Shown: positions 34,765 through 44,380, counted from the stretch's first letter. The stretch: 64,000 nucleotides of DNA from Methanoregula sp. PtaB.Bin085 (GCF_002067035.1 NZ_MVQB01000027.1:248001-312000); one strand, 5' to 3'. Notes: generated by a model from the letters alone, not told the origin. A program made the numbers and translations.

Positions 34765-35106
34765 GATTCGTAAAACCGGGTTTCCGTATTTATTTTGGAT
34801 CATGTCACGAATTCACTATCAACTCCGGATTCTGATTTTCTGCACCGCAGAAACCTCCGGTTGCTCGAAGTATACGGAACTTCACCTCCCGTAGTCTGGT
34901 ACAGGTACTGACGGTTTGATCTGAAAATTCAGGCAACAGTCATATTCCGCTGACCCCCGGGGGAATCTTGTGGGACAGGTATACCTGCTGGAGGCAATGA
35001 TCCAGGTCACGGGTTGAGTACCCTGCACCGAAATCGCAACCGGCAAATAGGAGGACAACTTATCACATTCTCTGAGAACATCCTACCCATAGGGGTTTGA
35101 TCTTTA

Positions 35107-35607
35107 TTGAGGGTAAAAGCAATCATACCCGATAAACGCATCTTCGTTTTCAGGGTCACCCAGTGGATTGGCCGGCTGAAAGGATCCCCATACATGGTAC
35201 TGGAGGTTCCCGGAGAGTGCTCGCTGTATGATTTCGCCATATTCATCCTTGCGAACTTTGACTTTGACGATGATCATGCCTTCGGGTTCTACAACCACCT
35301 GACCCGGTATACCGAGGCAACGGAGGCATACGAGCTCTTCTACGATAACAAGGATACCCGCATGGAATGCCCGCCATTTGTCAGGAGCGTTAAGAAGACG
35401 CTGGTGAAAACAGCGTTTCCCGAACCGGGAAAGAAGATGCTCTTTCTCTTTGATTATGGGGACAACTGGCAGTTCCGCATTGAACTTCTGGAGATCGAAC
35501 CGGCTGGTTCCAGAAAGCCGTACCCCAAATGCAGAGAGCGCCATGGGAAACCCTGTTCGCAATACGGGGACGATGACAATGAGGAGGGCGCCGGCGATCA
35601 CTTCTGA
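35107..35607 (+). CDS. pRiA4b ORF-3-like family protein
   Basis: A 166-residue soluble protein. FAIFILANFDFDDDHAFGFY near residue 43 and LFLFDYGDNWQFRIELLEIE near 110-130 match the plasmid pRiA4b ORF-3 family, found on plasmids and mobile elements and of unknown biochemical role. The start is uncertain: TTG at 35107 is the best codon found, with AGGGG upstream. The C-terminal end is acidic. Confidence 0.75.
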   Translation: MRVKAIIPDKRIFVFRVTQWIGRLKGSPYMVLEVPGECSLYDFAIFILANFDFDDDHAFGFYNHLTRYTEATEAYELFYDNKDTRMECPPFVRSVKKTLVKTAFPEPGKKMLFLFDYGDNWQFRIELLEIEPAGSRKPYPKCRERHGKPCSQYGDDDNEEGAGDHF

Positions 35608-35848
35608 TCCGGACCGGTGGCAGGGAACCACGTCATGGCCGGCATTTCCATGTAGGACACAGCGTGAAGATATTCACCCTCCGATCCGGATGACATGTCA
35701 GCGCTGCTGAACGTGACGCAGATTGACTTGCTCTGTCTCATGTTGTTTGTCCGAGTCAGCCGGTCCTGCCCTGCCGCGTGGGGACCCCCCGCATTGCGAT
35801 ATTCTCTCAGAAAGTAAGCGGGAAAGTGAACAGAAAAAGAAAAGCCCG

Positions 35849-36316
35849 TCACCTGTTTCGACGCATCCTGATGAAAAGAGCGGCACATATTGCAATTGCA
35901 ACGAATGCTCCCGGCACAACAAAACCCGGGGTTTTTCGGGCATTCACCGGAATCATCGAGCCCGACCAGGTCTCGTTGGCGCCGATAATCCAGACATCGG
36001 TAATCTGTGTCGGGTCATCCCGTGCCGCTCCTTTTCTGGCTTCGAAGATGAGTTGTTTCCCGCAGGAATTGGCCGCCGCGAGGTGAACAGACTTGTAGTA
36101 TGCACCCATATGCTCTTCGTGCCAGCGCCCTAAACCGCATTCCCCGATAAATCCCATGATGGCAGTGTTACTTTTTGCCATCGGATACCTGCCATAAAAG
36201 TCAGAATCTGAATCTCCCTTACCGGGATAGATGGGGGTTGTCTCTGCTGCCAGAACCGCACCGGGAACTATCCCGGTTACAAGGATTATGATCAAAACAA
36301 GTGCAGTCGGTCTCAT
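35849..36316 (-). CDS. Exported protein with PGF-CTERM-like sorting signal
   Basis: A 155-residue protein with a signal peptide (ALVLIIILVTGIVPGAVLA), an extracellular part with two cysteines (ECGLG and NSCGKQ) and one NETW glycosylation site, and the C-terminal tripartite end TPGFVVPGAFVAIAICAAL followed by RMRRNR. PGF, a hydrophobic helix and a basic tail are the archaeosortase A recognition signal; the protein would be cleaved and linked to lipid outside the cell. Its own function is unknown. Confidence 0.75.
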   Translation of the reverse strand: MRPTALVLIIILVTGIVPGAVLAAETTPIYPGKGDSDSDFYGRYPMAKSNTAIMGFIGECGLGRWHEEHMGAYYKSVHLAAANSCGKQLIFEARKGAARDDPTQITDVWIIGANETWSGSMIPVNARKTPGFVVPGAFVAIAICAALFIRMRRNR

Positions 36317-36920
36317 TGAACTCCTCAGGAAAACACTATTGGAATTTCATATCACAGATGACAGCCTTGTAGCCCGGATCCGGATACGTGACTGTCTCCG
36401 CCTTCCCTTCATATCATTATATGTTAAAAATAATTCATAATAATATTATTGATTTGATCCCGTGTGAGTTCGTTTCGCATTGTTTTGAAAAAATCGGGGC
36501 AGGGAAATTTCCTGCCCCTTGTTGTCGAAGAACGTTGAAACGTTCATCTCCTCCTTCAGGTCTTACAACCTTCAGGATTTTTGAGGGGATAACATGTACA
36601 ATCATCCCAGGTTCCAGCAATAAACCACCATTTCCCCGTTTCCGCCCGATTATCAAGGCGCTTTTAGAATCTGGTGCACCTGAATACAGAAGATAAAAGT
36701 TTAATCTTCCAAATGTGCACTAATAATCTCTTAGGATGGGGCGTGGAAAGCCGTTGCACCCTCCTTTGGTTCCGTTCAGGCAGGATTCTGCCGATACCAA
36801 TTCATCATACTTCATCAGACCTGATGTGATGCCGGGCCCTGCCCGGAAATCCTGCATATGCACCACGCGTATGCCGGTTTCCGGACGGCTGCCCGGCAGG
36901 TACAGCAGGGAGGTCATGGA
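36317..36920. other. Long leader and intergenic region before the pyrophosphatase gene
   Basis: No gene is seen. There is a strong hairpin at 36496-36518 (GGGGCAGG/CCTGCCCC), an AT-rich TATA-like block near 36688-36705, and a GC hairpin at about 36832-36846 (CCGGGC/GCCCGG). If the TATA-like block is used, the hppA leader is about 190 bases. Confidence 0.45.
36496..36518. terminator. Strong hairpin upstream of hppA
   Basis: Arms GGGGCAGG and CCTGCCCC around GAAATTT. It may end upstream transcription, but no long T run follows on the plus strand. Confidence 0.35.
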
Positions 36921-38981
36921 ATGATCGATCTACCGTTACAGATTGTAATTGCAATATGCATCCTCGCGCTGGCCCTTGCCGCGATTCTCGCCCGCAACCT
37001 GCTTGCGCAGGACCAGGGCACGCCGAAGATGCGTGAGGTTTCCGATGCCATCCGTGTGGGTGCGGAAGCATTCGTCAAACGCCAGTATTCGACCATCGCT
37101 ATTCTCGCCGTCGTTCTTGCGCTGGTGATCTTTGTTGTCTACTTCCTTACCGGACAATCGGACCTTGCCCTGGCAACCGCCGCCGCATACATCGTCGGCG
37201 CGACCTGCAGTGCCGTTGCCGGTATCGTTGCCATGTACGTTGCCGTGCGCGCCAACATCCGCACCGCTGCAGCAGCCCAGACCAGCGATGGCAAGGCACT
37301 CGACATGTCCTTCCATGGCGGGGCCGTCTCCGGCCTGATCATCGCCTCGATGTCGCTCCTTGGCGTCTCGATTACGTACATCGCCCTTGGCGCTGACCCG
37401 CTGCACACCCCGTTCGTCATCGTCGGGTTCGGCTTTGGTGCGTCGTTCGTCGCCCTCTTCGCCCAGCTTGGCGGCGGTATCTACACCAAGGCAGCAGATG
37501 TCGGTGCTGACCTCGTCGGGAAAGTCGAGGCCGGTATCCCCGAGGACGATGTCCGGAACCCCGCGGTCGTTGCCGACCTTGTCGGCGACAACGTGGGCGA
37601 CTGTGCCGGCCGTGGCGCCGACCTTTTCGAGTCTACCGCTGCCGAGAACATCGGTGCGATGATCCTCGGTGTTGCGCTCTTCCCGGTCTTCGGGGTCAAC
37701 GGCATCCTCTTCCCGATCGTCATGTGTGCCTTCGGTCTCCTGGCGAGCATGATCGGTATCCTGTGTGTCAGGGGCAGGGACGGCGCCGACCCGATGGACG
37801 CCATGAACATGGGATACTACATCACGGCGGCTATCTCCGCGGTCTTCCTCTTCTTCGGGGTCCAGTGGCTCCTCGGCGCCTCCGCAGGCTGGATGTACTT
37901 CTTCTTTGCCGGCCTCATCGGTATCATCCTCTCCGTCTGTTTCCTCCGGGTCACCCTGTACTACACCGACCACCACTACCGGCCGGTGCAGGAAATTGCC
38001 GACGCGTCCGAAACCGGGGCGGCGACAAACATCATCTCCGGGTTCTCCGTTGCCCTCGAGACCACCGCGATCCCCGCGATCCTCATCGGCATCTCGCTCC
38101 TGCTCTCCTACTGGTGCGGTACCCAGACCGGTATCGCAAACGGCGGCCTGTATGGCACTGCCGTTGCAACCATCGGCATGCTGATGGTCTGCGCCTATGT
38201 CCTTGCCATGGACACCTTCGGCCCCATCGCCGACAATGCCGGCGGTATTGTCGAGATGAGCCAGGCACCTGATGCGGTCCGGCACCGCATGGACAAACTT
38301 GACGCAGCAGGCAACACCACCAAGGCACTCACCAAGGGATATGCCATCGGCAGCGCATCGCTCGCGGTCTTCCTGCTCTTCAACGCCTACATGGCAGACA
38401 TCGCCAAACTCACCGGCAAGGCATTCGAGGTCGTCAACCTTGCCAAGGTCGATGTATTCGTCGGGGGACTGCTTGGTGCAATGCTCGTCTTCCTCTTTGC
38501 CAGCTTCGCCATCCGGGCAGTCTCCAAGACCGCCCAGTCGGTCATCGAGGCCGTCCGCGTCCAGTTCAAGGACAACGCCATTATGGCCGGCGACCGGAAA
38601 CCCGACTACGCCGCGGTCATCGACATCACCACGTCCGGGGCCCTCCGGAACATGGTCCTCCCCGGTATCCTCGTGGTTGGCTTCCCCGTCATCATCGGCA
38701 TGACCATGAAGTACGAAGCCCTTGCCGGCTTCCTCATGGTCGGCACCATCGCCGGCATCCTCCTCGCCCTCATCCTGAACAACGGTGGCGGCGCGTGGGA
38801 CAATGCCAAGAAATACATCGAAGCCGGTGCCCACGGCGGCAAGAAGAGCGAGGCCCACAAGGCAGCCGTCATCGGCGACACCCTCGGCGACCCCTTCAAG
38901 GACACCGCCGGCCCGTCGCTCCACGTGCTCATCAAGCTCCTCGCGACGCTCACGCTCGTGCTTGCGCCGCTCTTCATCTGA
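36921..38981 (+). CDS. hppA: Membrane-bound proton-pumping pyrophosphatase, K+-independent type
   Basis: It hydrolyses PPi in the cytoplasm and pumps H+ outward, recovering energy from biosynthesis. The 686 residues form about 16 membrane helices. The substrate motif is GGGIYTKAADVGADLVGKVE near residue 190, with further acidic motifs DNVGDCAGRGADLFE and DTLGDPFKDTAGPS. The stretch GNTTKA near residue 463-468 carries Lys where K+-dependent enzymes have Ala, which marks the K+-independent, H+-pumping class. GGAGGT seven bases before ATG 36921 fixes the start. Confidence 0.96.
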   Translation: MIDLPLQIVIAICILALALAAILARNLLAQDQGTPKMREVSDAIRVGAEAFVKRQYSTIAILAVVLALVIFVVYFLTGQSDLALATAAAYIVGATCSAVAGIVAMYVAVRANIRTAAAAQTSDGKALDMSFHGGAVSGLIIASMSLLGVSITYIALGADPLHTPFVIVGFGFGASFVALFAQLGGGIYTKAADVGADLVGKVEAGIPEDDVRNPAVVADLVGDNVGDCAGRGADLFESTAAENIGAMILGVALFPVFGVNGILFPIVMCAFGLLASMIGILCVRGRDGADPMDAMNMGYYITAAISAVFLFFGVQWLLGASAGWMYFFFAGLIGIILSVCFLRVTLYYTDHHYRPVQEIADASETGAATNIISGFSVALETTAIPAILIGISLLLSYWCGTQTGIANGGLYGTAVATIGMLMVCAYVLAMDTFGPIADNAGGIVEMSQAPDAVRHRMDKLDAAGNTTKALTKGYAIGSASLAVFLLFNAYMADIAKLTGKAFEVVNLAKVDVFVGGLLGAMLVFLFASFAIRAVSKTAQSVIEAVRVQFKDNAIMAGDRKPDYAAVIDITTSGALRNMVLPGILVVGFPVIIGMTMKYEALAGFLMVGTIAGILLALILNNGGGAWDNAKKYIEAGAHGGKKSEAHKAAVIGDTLGDPFKDTAGPSLHVLIKLLATLTLVLAPLFI

Positions 38982-39048
38982 AATACCTTTTTTTTATACC
39001 CGTCACGGATCGCAAGTTCTTTTCATTGCCGGCTGTTATCCTCTGAGC

Positions 39049-39858
39049 ATGAAACACAATTACCTGACATGCACTCTTGCTGTTTCCTTTGTCGTCGTCT
39101 TCCTGCTCCTGGCAGGATGTACCGGCTCCCCGTCGTCGTCCCAGCCTGCTGCCCCGGCATCCGCCGGCAGCCAGCCCGAGAAGACCTATATCGTGGGTAT
39201 CGACGGCCAGTACCAGCCGTTCAGTTACATAGACGCCAATGGCACCGCGCAGGGTTTCGATGTCGATTCCATGCGCTGGATCGCGCAGAAGAAGGGGATG
39301 AAGGTCACGTTCCAGGCAACGGCGTGGGACGGTATTATCCCGGCGCTCCAGGCAAAGAAGATCGACCTCATCTATGCGGGGATGACCATCACACCGGAAC
39401 GGGCGGAGCAGGTCAACTTCAGTATCCCGTACTGGGAAGTGAACCAGGATGTTGTTGCCCGGAAAGATTCGAACCTCACGCTTGACGATGTGAAGGCGGG
39501 AAAAGCCATCATCGGCACCCAGAGCGGGTGTACCGCGGCCATCTGGATCGACAAGAACCTGATCAGCACCGGCAGGATGCCGCAGGGCAACCTCAAGCTC
39601 TACGACAATACCCCGCTTGCGGTCGACGATCTCTCTGCAGGCCGGGTTGATGCGGTCATGTACGATGACCTTGTCCTCAAGGATATCATTGCAGGCAAGT
39701 CCATCAAAAAGATCGGCAACATCGAGACAAAGGAAGAGTTCGGCGTGGCTGTCCGGAAGGACGACACGGAGCTCCTTGCCACCATGAACGACGGCCTCAC
39801 CCAGCTGAAGGCGGACCCCTACTGGCAGGAACTCATCGTGAAGTACAAGATGAAGTAA
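39049..39858 (+). CDS. Amino acid ABC transporter substrate-binding lipoprotein
   Basis: A 269-residue family 3 solute-binding protein. The lipobox LLLAGCTG near residue 20-27 anchors it outside the membrane. Domain signatures are YIVGIDGQYQPFSYID, GFDVDSMRWIA, AWDGIIPALQAKKIDLIYAGM and ITPERAEQVNFSIPY. The ATG at 39049 is used. It converges on the permease/ATPase cluster 0.3 kb away and is paralogous to the binding protein at 42393, so it probably serves the same transporter. Confidence 0.9.
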   Translation: MKHNYLTCTLAVSFVVVFLLLAGCTGSPSSSQPAAPASAGSQPEKTYIVGIDGQYQPFSYIDANGTAQGFDVDSMRWIAQKKGMKVTFQATAWDGIIPALQAKKIDLIYAGMTITPERAEQVNFSIPYWEVNQDVVARKDSNLTLDDVKAGKAIIGTQSGCTAAIWIDKNLISTGRMPQGNLKLYDNTPLAVDDLSAGRVDAVMYDDLVLKDIIAGKSIKKIGNIETKEEFGVAVRKDDTELLATMNDGLTQLKADPYWQELIVKYKMK

Positions 39859-39929
39859 TCTGAAAACACTGGTTTTCTTTTTCGACTCTTTGAAATTTTT
39901 CTTTGGTGAAATCTTTCCCACAGCGTCCT

Positions 39930-40129
39930 AAGTCGAATTGCGAGGGTGACCCCCTCTCTCCCCCAGAGGGGGAGGCAGCCCAAGGGGGCAAGCCCCCTTG
40001 ACCCCCGTATTCTATCATTTTTTCGATACCCGGATAAGCTCATGCTCCACGGGGCGAGGGTCGAAAGACCCGAGCGCCCGTGGCTCCATCCCAATCCAAT
40101 ATTATCCCTTGCGAGGTTTCTATAGAGCC
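39930..40129 (-). repeat. Structured intergenic repeat, copy 3 (inverted)
   Basis: Read on the minus strand it matches copies 1 and 2 from the CGGCTCT end through GGATGGAGCCACGGGCG, GGGTCTTTCGACCC, GCCCCGTGGAGCAT, the two C/G-run hairpins and GGGGTCACCCTCGCAATTC. It lies between the convergent binding-protein and permease genes. Confidence 0.85.
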
Positions 40130-40149
40130 GATTTTTTTAAAGACATTGT

Positions 40150-40827
40150 CTACGCCCGGCTCTTCCCGGTCAATCCCGGCACCGCCACCCGTTTCTCGAG
40201 CAGGTGGACACCGTACGTGGTGAGCGTGACCAGCACGAGGTAGACGACACCGACGGCAAGGAATGCCTCGTTGAACATGAAGTACTTGGTGGCAACGAGC
40301 TTGGCTGCGCCGGAGAGCTCGACAACGGTGATCATGTACGCGAGCGACGAGTACTTGATGAGGTAGATGAACTCGTTCGAGAGGCCGGGGATAGCCCTGC
40401 GGAGCGCCTGCGGGAGGATGATGGTCTCGATGGCCTGCACCTTCGTCATGCCGAGTGCCTGCGCTGCGGTCATCTGCCCGTCCTTGATCGACTTGATTGC
40501 CCCGCGGACATACTCCGAATTGTATGCGGCGTTGCAGAGGATGAACCCGAGGACCGATGCAGTGAATGCCGGCAGGGTGATCCCGACCGTCGGGAGACCG
40601 AAGTAGAGCATGAAGAGAAGGAGGAGGAGCGGGCAGCCCTTGAAGAAGACGACATAGCCGGCGCAGGCAGTGGAGAGCGCGGGCCCGCCGTACTGCCTCC
40701 CGAGGGCGATCCCGATCCCGAGCACGAGGCCGAACGGGGCCGTGAGAAGCACCAGCTCAAGGGTGACGATCAGCCCCTGCCACAGTGCGGGCATCAGGAA
40801 CTGGGTGAGAAAGGTGACCGGGTCCAT
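40150..40827 (-). CDS. Amino acid ABC transporter permease (HisM family)
   Basis: A 225-residue membrane protein with five or so helices. The EAA loop reads GQMTAAQALGMTKVQAIETIILPQALRRAIPGL and contacts the ATPase. Its low identity to the second permease at 41592 suggests a heterodimer or two systems sharing one ATPase. It follows the ATPase gene by about 20 bases. Confidence 0.9.
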   Translation of the reverse strand: MDPVTFLTQFLMPALWQGLIVTLELVLLTAPFGLVLGIGIALGRQYGGPALSTACAGYVVFFKGCPLLLLLFMLYFGLPTVGITLPAFTASVLGFILCNAAYNSEYVRGAIKSIKDGQMTAAQALGMTKVQAIETIILPQALRRAIPGLSNEFIYLIKYSSLAYMITVVELSGAAKLVATKYFMFNEAFLAVGVVYLVLVTLTTYGVHLLEKRVAVPGLTGKSRA

Positions 40828-40847
40828 GGCTGGTGAGTGCTCCGCGT

Positions 40848-41588
40848 TCAGTGCTCCGATATCTTTCCGATGAACTCGCGGGTCCGGGGGTGCTTCGGGT
40901 TCTTCATGATCTCCGACGGGGGGCCCTGCTCCACGATCTGACCGCCTTCCATGAAGACCACCTCGGTGGCAACCGACCGTGCGAATCCCATCTCGTGGGT
41001 GACCACGAGCATGGTCATGCCGCTCTTTGCCAGGTCCTTCATGACCTCCAGGACTTCACGGGTCAGCTCGGGGTCGAGCGCGGAGGTCGGCTCGTCGAAG
41101 AGGATCACTTCGGGGTCCATGGCAAGCGAGCGGGCAATCGAGACCCGCTGGGCCTGCCCGCCCGAGAGCTCGGACGGGTAGTGGTCCGCCCAGTCCTCCA
41201 TGCCCACCCGGCGGAGCTCTTCCATCGCCTTATCCCGGGCCAGTGTTTTGTCCATCTTCCGCACCTTGATCGGGGCGATCTCCACGTTCTGCACCGCGGT
41301 CAGGTGGTCGAAGAGGTTGAAGTTCTGGAAGACCATCCCGATCCGCTGCCGGTACTCGCTGATGCGGTGGCCGCAGCCGGTGATCTCGTCGTCGTCGATA
41401 TAAACGTGGCCCCGGTCGGGTACGGTCAGCTGGTTGATGCAGCGCAACAGCGTGCTCTTGCCGGTCCCCGAGGGGCCGATGAAGACGATCGTCTCGCCTT
41501 TTTTTACATTGAACGAGATTCCGTGGAGGATCTCCCGTTCGCCGAAATTCTTGTGCAGGTCAACGACCCGGAGGATGTAGTCGCTCAT
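40848..41588 (-). CDS. glnQ: Polar amino acid ABC transporter ATPase
   Basis: The 246-residue ATP-binding subunit has Walker A GPSGTGKSTLLR near residue 38, signature LSGGQAQRVSIARSLA near 137-150, Walker B VILFDEPTSALDPEL and switch His in VVTHEMGFAR. It powers both adjacent permeases. The gene ends 20 bases before the next permease start and begins 3 bases after the preceding one. Confidence 0.93.
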   Translation of the reverse strand: MSDYILRVVDLHKNFGEREILHGISFNVKKGETIVFIGPSGTGKSTLLRCINQLTVPDRGHVYIDDDEITGCGHRISEYRQRIGMVFQNFNLFDHLTAVQNVEIAPIKVRKMDKTLARDKAMEELRRVGMEDWADHYPSELSGGQAQRVSIARSLAMDPEVILFDEPTSALDPELTREVLEVMKDLAKSGMTMLVVTHEMGFARSVATEVVFMEGGQIVEQGPPSEIMKNPKHPRTREFIGKISEH

Positions 41589-41591
41589 GGT

Positions 41592-42266
41592 TCACCCTGA
41601 TTGTATCCCGAAGCCCGGGATGGCGAATTTCTCTTCTGCCCTGAGGATCACCTGCATGCCGGCGTAGTTCAGCAGGATGAAGATCCCGGCGCAGGCCATG
41701 TACACCGGCAGGGTGACATAAGTCTGGCTGACGATCTGGGACGTGCGGGTCAGCAGTTCCATCACGCCGATGGCATAGCAGACTGCCGAGTCGGTGAGGA
41801 TCTCCGGGTACTCGTTCGACCAGCCGGGAAGGGAGATCCGCAGCGCCTGCGGCAGGATGATTGTCCTGATCGCCATCCACCGCGTCATGCCAAGCGAGAG
41901 GGCTGCGGTCATCTGTCCTTCGGCGATCGACTGGATGGCTCCCCGGAAGATCTGGGACTGGTACGCCGCCCCCCGGAGCCCGAGCACAACCGCGCCCACG
42001 ACAAACGGTGGGAAATCGAGCCCCATGACGGGAAAAATACCGAAGTAGAAGAGGAAGAGGAGGACGAGGATGGGCAGGCCGCGGAAGAACCAGACATAGA
42101 CCGCCGCGGGCGCCCGGAGCATACGGTTCCCGTACACCTGGATGAGAGCTATCGGGAGGCCGAGGACAAACCCGATCGCAAGGGCGCTCAGGACCAGGCC
42201 GAGCGTGACAGCAATGCCCCCCAGAAGGTAGGGGCCCCACGCGATCAGGATTGAGATGATGTCCAT
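41592..42266 (-). CDS. Amino acid ABC transporter permease (HisM family), second
   Basis: A 224-residue membrane protein with the EAA loop GQMTAALSLGMTRWMAIRTIILPQALRISLPGW. It belongs with the ATPase 3 bases downstream. Upstream lies the second substrate-binding protein gene. Confidence 0.9.
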   Translation of the reverse strand: MDIISILIAWGPYLLGGIAVTLGLVLSALAIGFVLGLPIALIQVYGNRMLRAPAAVYVWFFRGLPILVLLFLFYFGIFPVMGLDFPPFVVGAVVLGLRGAAYQSQIFRGAIQSIAEGQMTAALSLGMTRWMAIRTIILPQALRISLPGWSNEYPEILTDSAVCYAIGVMELLTRTSQIVSQTYVTLPVYMACAGIFILLNYAGMQVILRAEEKFAIPGFGIQSG

Positions 42267-42392
42267 GTCCGCTCCCGTGTCCGTGCAGCCTGCCCGTGAT
42301 GCCGCCGGTGAGTGGCTGCGATATAGAGTATAAGCAGGCCGGGCGGTTAAAAAAATTGTCTTTTAATCTTCCACAGGGGCTGCGGGAGGAAA

Positions 42393-43190
42393 TCACCCGA
42401 GGGAATACTTCGTCCGCAGGGTCTGCCAGTATGGATCCTTCATGAGATCCGCGAGGCCCTCATTGATGGTCCGGAGGAGCTCAGGATTGTTCTTCGGGAT
42501 GGCGACGCCATACTGCTCATTCGTATCGATCTCCGTAATGAGATGCGCGGGCTTCCCGGCAATGGCCGTGACCATGGAGGGTTTGTCGTAGATCGCGGCA
42601 TCGAGCCGGCCGATGGCGAGATCCTCGGCAACAAGCGGGAAGCTGTCGTACAGCTTCAGGTTATCGGCGGGCATGAGGCCCTTGTTCACCAGGTTGTTCT
42701 CCACCCAGATAGCGCCGGTCGTGCCCCGCTGGGCGCCGACCACCATCTTACCAGCGTAGAAGTCGTCGAGGGTCTTCTTCCCGCTGTCGGGAACCGCAAC
42801 GGTCTGGTTGATCTTGAGGTACGGGATCGAGAAATTCACCTTCTCCTGCCGCTCGGGCGTGATGGTCATGCCCGAGTAGACCATGTCGATCTTGCCGGCG
42901 TCCATGGAGGGTATCATGCCATCCCAGGCGGTCGGCTGGAACGTCACGTTCAGCCCTTTCTTCTGTGCGATCCACCGCATGGAATCCACGTCAAACCCGG
43001 TGGGGGTGCCATTCGGGTCGAGATAGCTATACGGCGGGTACTCGGCATCGATGCCGACAATGTACATTTTCTGCTGTCCGGATGCAGGTGCAGAGGCCTG
43101 CTGCGGGCTGCTGCCGGTGCCAGTACATCCGGCAAGGAGTAGTACAGTAACGAGCATGATGGTGAGAGGTACTGCAAACGATCGTTTCAT
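42393..43190 (-). CDS. Amino acid ABC transporter substrate-binding lipoprotein, second
   Basis: A 265-residue binding protein with lipobox LLLAGCTG and family 3 motifs YIVGIDAEYPPYSYLDPNG, GFDVDSMRWIA, AWDGMIPSMDAGKIDMVYSGM. It heads the minus-strand transport genes. Strong similarity to the 39049 protein indicates duplication; different ligand range is likely but cannot be read. Confidence 0.9.
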   Translation of the reverse strand: MKRSFAVPLTIMLVTVLLLAGCTGTGSSPQQASAPASGQQKMYIVGIDAEYPPYSYLDPNGTPTGFDVDSMRWIAQKKGLNVTFQPTAWDGMIPSMDAGKIDMVYSGMTITPERQEKVNFSIPYLKINQTVAVPDSGKKTLDDFYAGKMVVGAQRGTTGAIWVENNLVNKGLMPADNLKLYDSFPLVAEDLAIGRLDAAIYDKPSMVTAIAGKPAHLITEIDTNEQYGVAIPKNNPELLRTINEGLADLMKDPYWQTLRTKYSLG

Positions 43191-43291
43191 GAAAGAAGAG
43201 GTACCTGCCGGCCGCTATTTACCCGTTCCGTATTGATTCCCCAATCGCTGGGCCGCCTGATCCAGCAGATGCCGGGGAGCATATGGTACGG

Positions 43292-43477
43292 TCAGTCGCA
43301 CCCGCAGCCGAGATCGACACTGGCATCGATCCCCAGCCGGGAATACCGTTTCGGGTTTGCCTCGAACTGCTTTTTACAGTAGCCTGAGCAGAAATAATAC
43401 TTTGTGCCCTTGTAGGTTGTGGTCGCTTTCGCTTCTTCCTCGCCAATGACCATGAGACAGACAGGATCAGTTGCCAC
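43292..43477 (-). CDS. Small YHS-domain protein
   Basis: A 61-residue YHS protein: MATDPVCLMVI, TTTYKGTKYYFCSGYCKKQF, with a CGCD tail. YHS domains bind heavy metals or act as metal chaperones, as at the start of copper ATPases. The start is GTG at 43477. Three cysteine groups could bind Cu or Zn. Confidence 0.8.
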   Translation of the reverse strand: MATDPVCLMVIGEEEAKATTTYKGTKYYFCSGYCKKQFEANPKRYSRLGIDASVDLGCGCD

Positions 43478-43564
43478 GGGTATCGCCTTTTCCTGTACAA
43501 GAATCGTGCCGGGATCCTTAAGATTTATCCCATGATTCCGGAGACGGACCCCAAGAGAGACCCA

Positions 43565-44278
43565 TCAGAAAAACCGGACCGGCGCATCCGGATTCGTCTC
43601 CCGCTCGTGCTTAATCAGGTGGGCGTTGATATCCGAGAACGTTTTGAGGATGAGGAAGAGGACGAGCACCGGAAGGGTGGTTGTCAGGCCGAGGATCTGC
43701 AGGGCAAGGATCACGATGCTCCCGAAGATGATGGTCAGGTGCATCGGTATGATCCGCCCGTACGGCGAGAAGAAATTCTCGTTCACGAACCGGTAATCCT
43801 TCGGTCCTGTATGCCGGTACGTGATATACGAATACAGGTGATTTACAAAGAAGAGGCCGCAGGCGATCCGGATATTAGGATCGGAAAAATTCACGGCCCC
43901 GAAGATCTCCGAATCGACGATGATGAAGAAATAGCCCAGGTGGAAGAGACCGTAGTGGAGCGTGAAAAATCCTGCCATGATACACAGGTAGAACCAGGCA
44001 AACCTGAGGGTGACCCTGTCTGTCCCGCCCCGTTCGTCAATCGGTCTCTGGAGGTCGCCCCGGATGACCGCTGTATCGGCACTGAGAATTGAGATCACGG
44101 AGAAAATACCGATCACGACGCTCTGCACCCAGTAGACGAACAACACCGTGGCAAGGTCCCAGTTACCAAGGATGGCAAGGACGATGGTGACGATGTTGGC
44201 GAAGATGAGGGAGACGACCGGATAATTATGGAGGAGATCTCCCGGAAGTACCCGCGGGATGATTTCCGGGAGCTGCAT
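43565..44278 (-). CDS. DUF6498-like membrane protein
   Basis: A 237-residue membrane protein with about six helices and a C-terminal DINAHLIKHERET stretch, which resembles the DUF6498 family. No function is known. The ATG at 44278 (MQLPEI) is used; a longer frame to 44317 exists. It is divergent from the MerR regulator. Confidence 0.6.
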   Translation of the reverse strand: MQLPEIIPRVLPGDLLHNYPVVSLIFANIVTIVLAILGNWDLATVLFVYWVQSVVIGIFSVISILSADTAVIRGDLQRPIDERGGTDRVTLRFAWFYLCIMAGFFTLHYGLFHLGYFFIIVDSEIFGAVNFSDPNIRIACGLFFVNHLYSYITYRHTGPKDYRFVNENFFSPYGRIIPMHLTIIFGSIVILALQILGLTTTLPVLVLFLILKTFSDINAHLIKHERETNPDAPVRFF

Positions 44279-44374
44279 GAGGGTGTGGTTGCCCGCAGGG
44301 CACAAAAACCTGCGCATCCGCGGCGGGCCGGCTGCCGCTTTTGTGTACCTTCCCCCGCGGCAGACTGCGACACC

Positions 44375-44380
44375 CTATAA
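44375..44380 (+). promoter_or_regulatory. TATA-box candidate for the MerR-type gene
   Basis: TATAA within ACCCTATAAGG, 30 bases before the ATG at 44410, suggesting a near-leaderless message. Confidence 0.4.

Larger units (their letters stand above)
34455..35106. other. Non-coding region upstream of ech
   Basis: No gene is supported. The first half holds the ATCGGATCGCGATTTT repeats (34573-34764). The second half (34800-35100) shows no clear feature. Confidence 0.5.

Noticed and set aside
36936-38924. 662-residue open frame antisense to the pyrophosphatase
   Set aside because: It has no family motif and its composition is that of a shadow frame. The plus-strand gene is certain.
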